A stretch of 7,012 nucleotides of DNA. Origin: Acidimicrobiaceae bacterium (GTDB taxonomy: Bacteria; Actinomycetota; Acidimicrobiia; Acidimicrobiales; RAAP-2). The stretch covers positions 7,845-14,856 of the forward strand of contig PKZI01000137.1 of NCBI GenBank assembly GCA_003133005.1, in the 5' to 3' direction. Below, piece after piece: positions 1 through 6,218 of the stretch (position 1 is the first letter of the stretch; every line of letters starts with the position of its first letter). Below the pieces are notes generated by a model. The model worked only from the letters and a program-made list of their open reading frames with translations. It ran no database searches and had not been told where the DNA came from. The position numbers and the translations under genes are program-made.

Positions 1-170
1 TGCACCACAGGTCCTCGGTGTTCTCGAAGCAAACTCCGAGACGCGAAGTGTCAGTCTATCCCGTAGCGCGTGCGCGATTTGAGGCCTGAAATGTTCCAAA
101 ATCGACCCGCTCGTAGACTTTCGCCGGTGTCGACTGCGTACCTTCTCTCGCGATATCTCCTCACCCGCGC

Positions 171-1007
171 GTGAACACTGTCGTTGTCGTGGTGGTCCTC
201 GGGGCGGGTTTCGTGCACGCGCTATGGAACGCCATGGCGAAGAGCCTGCACGACCAGTTCGCGAGTTTCGCGCTACTCAATCTCGGGGTGGCCATCGTGT
301 GTTGGATCTCATGGCCCTTCGTGGGACTACCCAAATCGGCGGCCCTGGTGTATCTGCTCTTTTCGGTACTCTGTCACGTCAGTTACGAGCTGTTTCTCAT
401 GGGAGCGTATCGTCGGGCAGACTTTTCCCAGTCCTATCCGATTGCGCGCGGCGTGGCGCCACTGTTGGTCGCTCTGGCGAGTTTGGTGTTCGCCGGCGAG
501 CACCTCAGTGCGCGCGGTCTCTGTGGGGTCGTGGTCATTGTCGTTGGCATTGCCAGTCTGGCGCTGCGTCGAGATCCCGCGGTCGGCGCGCGCCAGGCGT
601 TCTTCTGGGCACTCGCGACCGGGGCTGCGATCGCGACGTACACGGTGATCGATGGTCTTGGCGTGCGAGCGAGTAACAATGCATTGCGCTACGCCGTCAC
701 GCTCTTCGCGCTGCAGTCAGGCGCCTGGCTCGTCGGGGTCGTGGCGCGTCAACCTCGCGGTTGGTGGCCGGACGCACGTCGCGCCAGCGTGGGCCTCGCC
801 GCAGGCATGCTCTCGATGGTTGGCTACATCGCGGTCTTGTGGGCTCAAATACGTGCGCCGCTCGGGGTCGTGAGTGCGTTACGCGAGACGGGCGTGCTCT
901 GGGCCGCACTCATTGGTGTGTTGATTTTTCACGAAGGCCGTTTGCGTCGCATCGTGGTACCCGCCATCGTCGTGGTTGCGGGCATTGCCCTATTGAGTCT
1001 GGGTTGA
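171..1007 (+). CDS. EamA/DMT-family membrane transporter
   Basis: This is a 278-residue inner-membrane protein of the drug/metabolite transporter superfamily, probably an exporter of a small metabolite or amino acid; the substrate cannot be read from the sequence. It is almost entirely hydrophobic, with about ten predicted helices in two similar halves (roughly residues 1-132 and 142-278). Each half ends in the typical EamA pattern: a helix, a short charged loop and a last hydrophobic helix (GEHLSARG near 109-116 before one Val-rich helix, HEGRLRR near 254-260 before the other). ARGVAPLLVALASLVFAGE (92-110) is the family's best-conserved stretch. Length is normal for the family. The start is GTG at 171; no Shine-Dalgarno is visible, and GTG codons at 189 and 192 are possible alternatives, but 171 leaves a complete first helix. 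The gene ends in two consecutive in-frame stops (TGATGA) and converges on the VOC gene 12 bases away. No helper gene is adjacent. Confidence 0.88.
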   Translation: MNTVVVVVVLGAGFVHALWNAMAKSLHDQFASFALLNLGVAIVCWISWPFVGLPKSAALVYLLFSVLCHVSYELFLMGAYRRADFSQSYPIARGVAPLLVALASLVFAGEHLSARGLCGVVVIVVGIASLALRRDPAVGARQAFFWALATGAAIATYTVIDGLGVRASNNALRYAVTLFALQSGAWLVGVVARQPRGWWPDARRASVGLAAGMLSMVGYIAVLWAQIRAPLGVVSALRETGVLWAALIGVLIFHEGRLRRIVVPAIVVVAGIALLSLG

Positions 1008-1019
1008 TGACGAGAGTCG

Positions 1020-1397
1020 CTAGTAGGGAAGAACCAAGCAGAACGGATGGCCGACAGGATCGAGGAAGACGCGAAAGGTCTCGCCCGGTTGGAAACTCGC
1101 CTTGGTGGCTCCTTGCTCGAGGACGTGGCGCTCACCTTCGTCTAGGTCGTCGACGAGAAAGTCGAGATGAAGTTGCTGCGGTACCGGGCCATCGGGCCAC
1201 GTTGGCGCGACGTAGTTCGCCACGCGTTGAAAGGCGAGCGTGGGCATGCCCTCATTCATCAGTCGAACCCATTCGGTGTCGTCGGGGGTCACTTGGTCCA
1301 GCGGTTCAATCTCTAGACCGGTGACGCGCGAATAGAAGTCCGCGAGGGCGAGCGGATCGGGACAGTCCAGGGCCGTCAGTTCAAGTTGAGGCTTCAT
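1020..1397 (-). CDS. VOC-superfamily (glyoxalase-like) protein
   Basis: This small soluble protein of 125 residues belongs to the vicinal-oxygen-chelate fold (glyoxalase/bleomycin-resistance/dioxygenase superfamily). It shows the two beta-alpha-beta-beta-beta units in order. The first is LELTALDCPDPLALADFYSR followed by TGLEIEPL, and the second starts at LHLDFLVDDLDEGERHVLEQGA and ends in FRVFLDPVGHPFCLV. His77 and Asp79 (HLDF) and the terminal FLDPxGHPFCL signature match actinobacterial Glyoxalase_6-type proteins. These are mostly uncharacterised, so catalytic activity and substrate are unknown. I chose ATG 1397 over the in-frame GTG two codons upstream at 1403. It gives the usual N-terminus (MKPQLEL), and a TANNNT hexamer lies exactly 6 bases upstream, as expected for a leaderless transcript; neither start has a Shine-Dalgarno. 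It lies downstream of the GH1 gene on the same strand, with no obvious functional link. Confidence 0.85.
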   Translation of the reverse strand: MKPQLELTALDCPDPLALADFYSRVTGLEIEPLDQVTPDDTEWVRLMNEGMPTLAFQRVANYVAPTWPDGPVPQQLHLDFLVDDLDEGERHVLEQGATKASFQPGETFRVFLDPVGHPFCLVLPY

Positions 1398-1403
1398 GCG
1401 CAC

Positions 1404-1409
1404 AACGTA
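1404..1409 (-). promoter_or_regulatory. Putative -10 element of a leaderless VOC transcript
   Basis: On the minus strand these bases read TACGTT, which fits the TANNNT consensus of the actinobacterial -10 box. The hexamer ends 6 bases before the ATG at 1397, placing transcription start at or next to the start codon. This would explain the lack of a Shine-Dalgarno. No -35 hexamer is evident. A short hexamer match alone is weak evidence; the exact spacing is what raises it. Confidence 0.35.
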
Positions 1410-1461
1410 GTCCAGTGCGTGCCGCGAATCTAGATGGACTGACTTCGTCCAGTAGTTGCGC

Positions 1462-2655
1462 TTAAGGTAGCGTTCCGCTCACGCTCGCGGGAAAGTTTGC
1501 GGTGGCTTGCGCGTACCACTGGGCTGATGGCTTCGGTGAGCGGGCGAACGTCGTGCGGTCTACGCTCACGATGCCGAACTTGGGCGCGTAGCCGAGGGTC
1601 CACTCGAAGTTGTCGAGCAGCGACCACTGGAAATAACCGCGTACGTCGATGCCGTCGTCAAGCACGCGCTGGAGTCCCTTGAGCGCCGCGTGGAGATAAC
1701 GAATTCGTTGCTCGTCGTCATTGGTCCCGATGCCGTTTTCGGTGACGATGATGGGTTTGGAAGTAAACGACGCGGCACGGCGCACGGTATGTTCGACGCA
1801 CTGGGGCCAGAAGAGATAGCCCATCTCCGTCTTCTCGCCGGGAGGATCAAAGACGACGCCGTCGGGTCCAACAAGAAGTTTCGTGTAGCACTGGACACCG
1901 ACGTAGTCATCATCGTCGACTGCGCGAAGATACTTGTCCTCCATCTCGTCGCGCATCTCTTCTAACAACGCTTCACCACCGGCAAGTGCCTCGTACTCCT
2001 GCATCGAAAGTGGCATACCAATGGGAAAGTCTCCGGGGCCCTCACGAAGTGCTTCGCGCATGGCGACGTGAGCTCTGCGCATCATTTCATTGACAGCCAC
2101 AAAACGTTCGTTGTCACTCACTTGAGGCGGGAAGAAGCCTAGGAGATAGCCCATCACCGCGACGATGTTCGGTTCGTTGATGGTGCACGCAATACCAATG
2201 AGTGCGCCAAGTTCTTGAACCACGACGCGTGCGTAGTTCGCGAGCCAGTCGACAATCTCGGGATTCTCGAAACCTCCCGCGTCCGCCACCCAGGTGGGCA
2301 GCGTGAAGTGATGCAGCGTCACGACGGGCAGAATCGAACGCGCGTGACACGCTTCGAGGACGTTTCGGTAATGGTTCAACGCATCGATCGAAATCGTGCC
2401 TCGCTCCGGCTCGATCCTCGCCCATTCAACGGAGAGTCGAAACGAGTTAAGCCCGAACTGCACGAGCAGGTCTAAGTCCTCTTCATAACGGTGCCACGAG
2501 TCGCACGCGTCGCCGCAGACTTCGGCGGCGATGGTGTTCGGGGCGTGCTCAAAACGCCACCAATCGGTGTTCGTGCCACCTCCTTCGATTTGGTAGGCGG
2601 AAGTGGACGTACCCCACGAAAAGGTAGGAGGGAATTGGATTGAGCGTGTGGCCAT
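1462..2655 (-). CDS. Glycoside hydrolase family 1 beta-glycosidase
   Basis: This 397-residue protein is probably a cytoplasmic beta-glucosidase-type enzyme that releases a terminal sugar from beta-glycosides by the retaining mechanism. GH1 landmarks appear in order: the N-terminal FSWGTSTSAYQIEG with Gln22 and Glu24 in the sugar subsite, FRLSVEWARIEP (72-83), LHHFTLPTWV (114-123), the acid/base motif TINEP with Glu161, the nucleophile motif VTENG with Glu306, and the C-terminal WSLLDNFEW (344-352) followed by GYAPKFGIVSVD. Both catalytic glutamates are intact. There is no signal peptide. The protein is shorter than the usual 440-470 residues, mainly in the middle, around 200-260. The conserved NYY segment of many family members is replaced by QCY (Gln255 to Tyr257), though the tyrosine is kept. 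HHFTLPTW and the short length resemble an actinobacterial subgroup; the true substrate is unknown. The start is ATG 2655. GGTG lies only one base before it, too close for a normal ribosome binding site. No sugar transporter is adjacent. Confidence 0.93.
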   Translation of the reverse strand: MATRSIQFPPTFSWGTSTSAYQIEGGGTNTDWWRFEHAPNTIAAEVCGDACDSWHRYEEDLDLLVQFGLNSFRLSVEWARIEPERGTISIDALNHYRNVLEACHARSILPVVTLHHFTLPTWVADAGGFENPEIVDWLANYARVVVQELGALIGIACTINEPNIVAVMGYLLGFFPPQVSDNERFVAVNEMMRRAHVAMREALREGPGDFPIGMPLSMQEYEALAGGEALLEEMRDEMEDKYLRAVDDDDYVGVQCYTKLLVGPDGVVFDPPGEKTEMGYLFWPQCVEHTVRRAASFTSKPIIVTENGIGTNDDEQRIRYLHAALKGLQRVLDDGIDVRGYFQWSLLDNFEWTLGYAPKFGIVSVDRTTFARSPKPSAQWYAQATANFPASVSGTLP

Positions 2656-2656
2656 T

Positions 2657-2675
2657 CACCGAATCTAAGTCGGTG
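2657..2675 (-). promoter_or_regulatory. Inverted repeat overlapping a putative GH1 leaderless promoter
   Basis: The minus strand reads CACCGACTTAGATTCGGTG. It has perfect 6-base arms (CACCGA and TCGGTG) around a 7-base centre, and ends one base before the GH1 start codon. Within it, TAGATT (2667 to 2662) matches the TANNNT -10 consensus and ends 6 bases before the ATG, the spacing of an actinobacterial leaderless promoter. Two readings are possible. It may be an operator whose occupancy blocks the -10 box. It may instead be an RNA hairpin that hides the start region in a read-through transcript from pit. There is no U-tract, so it is not a convincing terminator. Confidence 0.4.
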
Positions 2676-2693
2676 GCGGTGCTCGCCGCAGCC

Positions 2694-2936
2694 CTATTTC
2701 GAAACGATGACTATAAAGCCCCACACCGCGGTCGCGATGATGACCAGACCGATGGCGACCACCGCGACTCGATTGAATGTGCGCAGGGTGACGGTGCTGT
2801 CGCCGCGTCGTGAGAGTGAGAACGAATAGATACCCACACAGAAAAGTACGACGAGCCCTAGACCCGTCGCCACGCTGGTGAGCAGGACCTGTGCAAGGGC
2901 GTGCCAATCAATGAGAGGTGACGCTGGCGTGTTCAT
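2694..2936 (-). CDS. Small two-helix membrane protein coupled to pit
   Basis: This 80-residue hypothetical protein is not a family I can name. It has a short polar N-terminus (about 1-13), a first hydrophobic helix near 14-40, and a basic loop with LSRRGDSTVTLRTFNR (41-56). A second helix follows near 57-78, ending in Ser-Lys. This predicts an integral inner-membrane protein with two spans and no catalytic motif. Its ATG shares bases with the pit stop codon (ATGA, 4-base overlap). It has no spacer of its own, which is the classic arrangement for translational coupling and a fixed ratio of the two products. By position it is a candidate accessory or assembly factor of the phosphate transporter, but this is inference only. 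Composition and strand agree with the neighbours. GH1 begins 38 bases further downstream. Confidence 0.8.
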   Translation of the reverse strand: MNTPASPLIDWHALAQVLLTSVATGLGLVVLFCVGIYSFSLSRRGDSTVTLRTFNRVAVVAIGLVIIATAVWGFIVIVSK

Positions 2937-4096
2937 ACCTTGACCTCTTCGTTGACGTGTGCCGACTTCTCGAGCACCTCGTCATGCGCTCCCCACTGGT
3001 CGTTCACGTTCTGCGCGTTTATCTTGTCCCTGCGAGAAGCTCGGTAGATGACTGCGCAGTACGCGAGGACGACCGCGGTTACTACGACGACACCGAATGA
3101 GTTCCCCACCGCTCGCTGCAGGTAGAAGGCGAGGGCACCGCACAGCCCCGCCGCGGGCAGCGTGATGATCCACGCCGTTGCGACACGACCGGCGAGTGAC
3201 CAGCGCACGGTGCGCTTTCGAGTGCCGACGCCCGTGCCGAGAATTGAACCGGTGGCGACGTAGGTGGTCGACAGCGGCATGCCAAAATGGCTCGAGGAAA
3301 GGATGACGACCGAGGACGTCATCTGTGCGCAGAAGCCTTGCGTGGGGCTCAACTTGGTAAAGCCGTGTCCCATTGTTCGAATGATGCGCCAACCGCCAAT
3401 CAGTGTGCCCAAAGCAATTGCGAGCGCACAGATCAGAACGACCCACGAGGGTGTTGAACTGTTCTGGGCGATCGTGCCATTGGCGACGAGCGCAAGTGTT
3501 ACAACGCCCATGGTCTTCTGCGCGTCGTTGGTTCCGTGGGCAATCGAGAGTAGCGACGTCGAACCAATCTGGCCAATTCTCATCCCCACTGACTTCGTCG
3601 CCACGTCGGTGGTTTTCGTGAGTCGTCGTGCAAGCGACGTCGCGACGGCCGCGAGCACTAACGCAATGAGTGGCGCCGCAATCGAAGGTGCGAGCACCTT
3701 GGCGACGATGCCACTCCACAGCACTGCACTCGCACCCGCGTGCGCGATCATGGCGCCAATGACGCCGCCAATCAGGGCGTGGCTCGATGACGAAGGGATC
3801 GCGAAGTACCACGTCGTGACGTTCCACACGATCGCTCCGAGCAGTCCTCCTACGACGACGGGCAAGATGATGTCGCCTTGACTGACGATCCCGCTTGCAA
3901 TGGTGGCAGCAACCTTGAGCGACAAGAAGGCACCCACGAGATTGAGCACGCTCGAAAGAATGACCGCGGTGCGGGGCTTTAAGGCACCTGTGGCGACCGT
4001 CGGAGCGACGGCGTTGGCCGTGTCGTGAAAGCCGTTGGTAAAGTCGAAGCCCACGGCGATGAGCACGACGAACACCAGCACGAAAGTGTTATGCAC
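2933..4096 (-). CDS. pit: PiT-family inorganic phosphate transporter
   Basis: This 387-residue secondary transporter of the PiT/PHO-4 family takes up inorganic phosphate, usually as a metal-phosphate complex with protons, across the inner membrane. The duplicated family signature is complete: GFDFTNGFHDTANAVAPTVA at 16-35 in the first half and SIAHGTNDAQKTMG at 184-197 in the second, with the key Asn and Asp residues present in both. Other conserved parts are TWYFAIPSSSSHALIGGVIG (95-114) and MPLSTTYVATGSILGTGVG (273-291). About ten helices are apparent, with a basic loop near 156-175. A charged, probably cytoplasmic tail of roughly 35 residues (from about 353) ends the protein. The start is GTG 4096. 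GAAGTGAG on the minus strand at 4106 to 4099 is a weak Shine-Dalgarno two bases upstream. No PhoU-like DUF47 partner gene is present within the window. The last codons overlap the small membrane protein gene. The upstream region has PHO-box-like repeats, so phosphate regulation is plausible. Confidence 0.96.
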   Translation of the reverse strand: MHNTFVLVFVVLIAVGFDFTNGFHDTANAVAPTVATGALKPRTAVILSSVLNLVGAFLSLKVAATIASGIVSQGDIILPVVVGGLLGAIVWNVTTWYFAIPSSSSHALIGGVIGAMIAHAGASAVLWSGIVAKVLAPSIAAPLIALVLAAVATSLARRLTKTTDVATKSVGMRIGQIGSTSLLSIAHGTNDAQKTMGVVTLALVANGTIAQNSSTPSWVVLICALAIALGTLIGGWRIIRTMGHGFTKLSPTQGFCAQMTSSVVILSSSHFGMPLSTTYVATGSILGTGVGTRKRTVRWSLAGRVATAWIITLPAAGLCGALAFYLQRAVGNSFGVVVVTAVVLAYCAVIYRASRRDKINAQNVNDQWGAHDEVLEKSAHVNEEVKV

Positions 4097-4114
4097 AACT
4101 CACTTCTAGCAAGC

Positions 4115-4142
4115 AAAACCGCCAATCTCCTAGGAAAACCGC
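4115..4142. repeat. Perfect 8-base direct repeat with 20-base period upstream of pit
   Basis: AAAACCGC occurs at 4115-4122 and again at 4135-4142, starting exactly 20 bases (about two helical turns) apart. On the pit coding strand it reads GCGGTTTT twice. The pair lies 19-46 bases upstream of the pit GTG, where a promoter or 5' leader would be. Two identical sites on the same DNA face suit a dimeric or cooperatively binding regulator. The function is unproven. Confidence 0.4.
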
Positions 4143-4167
4143 TGATTTGGCCCACTTTTGTCGCAGA

Positions 4168-4189
4168 TTTCACTTTCGTTTTACTTTGG
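4168..4189 (+). promoter_or_regulatory. PHO-box-like 11-base tandem repeat
   Basis: Two adjacent 11-base units, TTTCACTTTCG (4168-4178) and TTTTACTTTGG (4179-4189), agree at 9 of 11 positions. A looser copy of the core, CACTTTTG, lies at 4153-4160. Streptomyces PhoP binds tandem 11-base direct repeats whose conserved unit is approximately GTTCAYYYRSG (recalled from the literature). The first unit fits this at most positions and the second slightly less well. The site lies about 70-95 bases upstream of pit, a typical PhoP target, and about 95-115 bases upstream of the divergent sulfatase. The repeat is seen directly; assignment to PhoP is inference. Confidence 0.4.
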
Positions 4190-4270
4190 GGCGGCGTCGT
4201 GAGGTGCTGTCACCAATGGGTCGTCATAGCGTGGTCGCGCCGTCGAGGACTAACGTTCGCGACCGTGGAC

Positions 4271-4277
4271 GAAAGAG
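4271..4277 (+). promoter_or_regulatory. Ribosome binding site that decides the sulfatase start
   Basis: GAAAGAG lies 6 bases before GTG 4284 but only 3 bases before the in-frame TTG at 4281. The better spacing and the stronger start codon favour GTG 4284 as the start of the alkyl sulfatase. The match to the anti-Shine-Dalgarno is moderate. Confidence 0.45.
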
Positions 4278-4283
4278 TTCTTG

Positions 4284-6218
4284 GTGACTGAACGCAATGC
4301 GGACCGTAAGCCCGCAAGTATCCACACGCAAGCGCGACACGACGATGTGGGGCGCGCCATTGCGTCGGCGAGCACCGAGGACTTCGATTTGGCCGAGCGC
4401 GGTCGTCTTGCGGCGGCGTCGCCGCGCCAAGTTATTGGTCGATTCGGTCACGCTGTGTGGGACCTCGACAGCTACGCCTTCCTCGACGATCCCGCGTACA
4501 CGAAGGCGCCTCCCGCAACCGTGAATCCAAGTTTGTGGCGACAGGGGCGACTGAACAACGTAGCGGGTCTCTTCGAGGTCACCGAAGGTATTTATCAGGT
4601 GCGCGGCATGGACATCTCCAACGTGACCTTCGTAGCGGGCGACACGGGTTGGATCGTCATCGACCCACTCACGTCACAAGAGACTGCGGCGGCGGCTCTC
4701 GCAGTGGTCGATGAGCATCTCGGTGCACGCGACGTGCACGCGGTGATTTACACCCACAGCCACACGGACCACTTTGGTGGTATTGGCGGAATCGTCAGCG
4801 AGCAGCGCCTTTCCGAAGGTGCCGTGCAACTCATAGCGCCGCAAGGATTTCTTGAGGCGGCGGTGAGTGAGAACGTGCTGGCGGGAACGGTCATGCTTCG
4901 TCGAGCTACGTACATGTACGGCGCGTTCCTACCTCACGACGCCCAAGGTCACGTCGACACCGGTCTCGGCAAGGGCTTGCCGGCGCTGCCCACCGTTGGC
5001 GCCGTCGCACCGAACGTCGTTATCTCCGAGAGCGGTACCGAGATGGTCATCGACGGGGTGCGCGTGGTCTTTCAGTTGACGCCCGGAACCGAGGCACCCG
5101 CCGAGATGAACATGTTCTTTCCTGACAGACAAGCACTATGCGTCGCGGAGAACTGTACGGCGAACCAACACAACGTCTACACGCCGCGTGGAGCCCAGAT
5201 CCGCGACGCCCTCGTATGGAGTAAATATATCGACGAGGCACTCGATTGGTATGGTCCTCAAACCGACGTGCTCTTCGCGAGTCATCATTGGCCGAGGTGG
5301 GGGCGCGAAGCGGTTGCGTCGTATCTCGCGAGTCAACGTGACGCGTATCGCTACGTGCATGATCAGACCCTGCGCTTGGCCAATCAGGGCTTGACGCCCA
5401 ACGAGATTGCCGAAGGTTTGCGACTACCTGATGGACTCGGTGACGAATTCTTCAATCACGGTTATTACGGCACCGTTTCTCACAACTCCAAGGCGGTGTA
5501 CCAGCGTTACCTCGGTTGGTTCGACGCGAACCCCGCGCACCTCTGGCCCCACCCGCCCGTGGAGGCGGCGCGACGTTACGTCGCCTTCATGGGAGGAGCG
5601 AGTGAGGTCATCGCCAAAGCGCAGGTCGCCTTTGACGAGGGTGACTATCGCTGGGTCGTCGAAGTGGTGAATCACGTCGTGTTCGCCGAGCCCGAGAACG
5701 AGCAAGCGCGTCTCTTACAGGCCGACGCGCTCGAGCAATTGGGCTATCAGAGTGAGTCGGGGCCTTGGCGTGACTTCTATCTGACCGGCGCACTCGAACT
5801 TCGCTCGAACGGCACGGCGCTCAAGGGAATCGCGGGCAACGCACTGGGACCGGCGATCGTCCGGTCAATGACGACCGAACTTCTACTTGACCTTCTCGGC
5901 GTACGCGTCAACGGACCTCGCGCCGTTGGGTTGGACTTTAAGGCGAACATCGTGATTCTGGATCGAGATGACGAGGCGTGGTCGTGGGGAATACGTCACG
6001 GCGTGCTGCACGCGCGCCGTGGGGCGCAGAATCCTGACGCGTCGGTCTTCATTCGTGCGACCCTTGAGACTTTCTCCCAATTCGCGTCAGGTACCGTGGC
6101 GCTCGAGGTCTTGATGGAGAACTCGTCCTTTGAAGTGACGGGCGACACGGACGTTTTGCGGCGACTGAGTGAATGTCTCGACACCTTTGAATTCGGTTTC
6201 GAAATCGTGCTGCCTTAA
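4284..6218 (+). CDS. Metallo-beta-lactamase-fold alkyl sulfatase (SdsA1/YjcS type)
   Basis: This 644-residue enzyme of the type III alkyl sulfatase family is expected to hydrolyse alkyl (or aryl) sulfate esters such as dodecyl sulfate to an alcohol and sulfate, using two zinc ions. The zinc-binding loop THSHTDHFGG has His158, His160, Asp162 and His163. Further ligands by family pattern are Glu270 (PGTEAPAEM), Glu289 (VAEN) and His334 (FASHHWP). Arg307 in RGAQIRD, next to WSKYIDEAL, matches the sulfate-binding region. The order is an N-terminal family segment (to about 95), the lactamase domain (about 96-345), a helical dimerisation domain (about 350-490, ending near QADALEQLGYQSESGPWRDFYLTGALEL) and a C-terminal SCP2-like domain (about 515-644), thought to hold the hydrophobic substrate. 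Unlike secreted SdsA1, there is no signal peptide, so a cytoplasmic location is likely. The gene is divergent from pit, and its TAA overlaps the stop of the convergent dehydrogenase. In-family substrate is uncertain. Confidence 0.94.
   Translation: MTERNADRKPASIHTQARHDDVGRAIASASTEDFDLAERGRLAAASPRQVIGRFGHAVWDLDSYAFLDDPAYTKAPPATVNPSLWRQGRLNNVAGLFEVTEGIYQVRGMDISNVTFVAGDTGWIVIDPLTSQETAAAALAVVDEHLGARDVHAVIYTHSHTDHFGGIGGIVSEQRLSEGAVQLIAPQGFLEAAVSENVLAGTVMLRRATYMYGAFLPHDAQGHVDTGLGKGLPALPTVGAVAPNVVISESGTEMVIDGVRVVFQLTPGTEAPAEMNMFFPDRQALCVAENCTANQHNVYTPRGAQIRDALVWSKYIDEALDWYGPQTDVLFASHHWPRWGREAVASYLASQRDAYRYVHDQTLRLANQGLTPNEIAEGLRLPDGLGDEFFNHGYYGTVSHNSKAVYQRYLGWFDANPAHLWPHPPVEAARRYVAFMGGASEVIAKAQVAFDEGDYRWVVEVVNHVVFAEPENEQARLLQADALEQLGYQSESGPWRDFYLTGALELRSNGTALKGIAGNALGPAIVRSMTTELLLDLLGVRVNGPRAVGLDFKANIVILDRDDEAWSWGIRHGVLHARRGAQNPDASVFIRATLETFSQFASGTVALEVLMENSSFEVTGDTDVLRRLSECLDTFEFGFEIVLP

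Noticed and set aside
1..170. A possible minus-strand gene starting at the left edge (GAGGA at 16-12 followed by GTG at 8 or 5).
   Set aside because: Only one or two codons would be in the window, so nothing can be tested. The rest of 1-170 has no open frame or RNA gene that I recognise, and only small imperfect hairpins.
761..1324. A 187-codon plus-strand open frame spanning the end of the EamA gene and most of the VOC gene.
   Set aside because: It is Arg/Ser-rich with no motif, and it conflicts with two recognisable protein families in other frames.
1435..1451. Small inverted repeat TGGAC-N7-GTCCA between GH1 and VOC as a terminator.
   Set aside because: The stem is only 5 bases, there is no U-tract on either strand, and alternative pairings exist.
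2982..3827. A long (281-codon) open frame on the minus strand inside pit, in another frame.
   Set aside because: Its translation is rich in Arg, His and Cys with no family motif, while the overlapping pit frame has full family signatures. It is a codon-bias shadow.
4203..4214. Short inverted repeat GGTG-N4-CACC between pit and the sulfatase as an operator.
   Set aside because: Four-base arms are too short to distinguish from chance.
4909..4920. Perfect 12-base palindrome CGTACATGTACG.
   Set aside because: It lies within the sulfatase coding sequence, and one such palindrome is about what chance gives in 7 kb.
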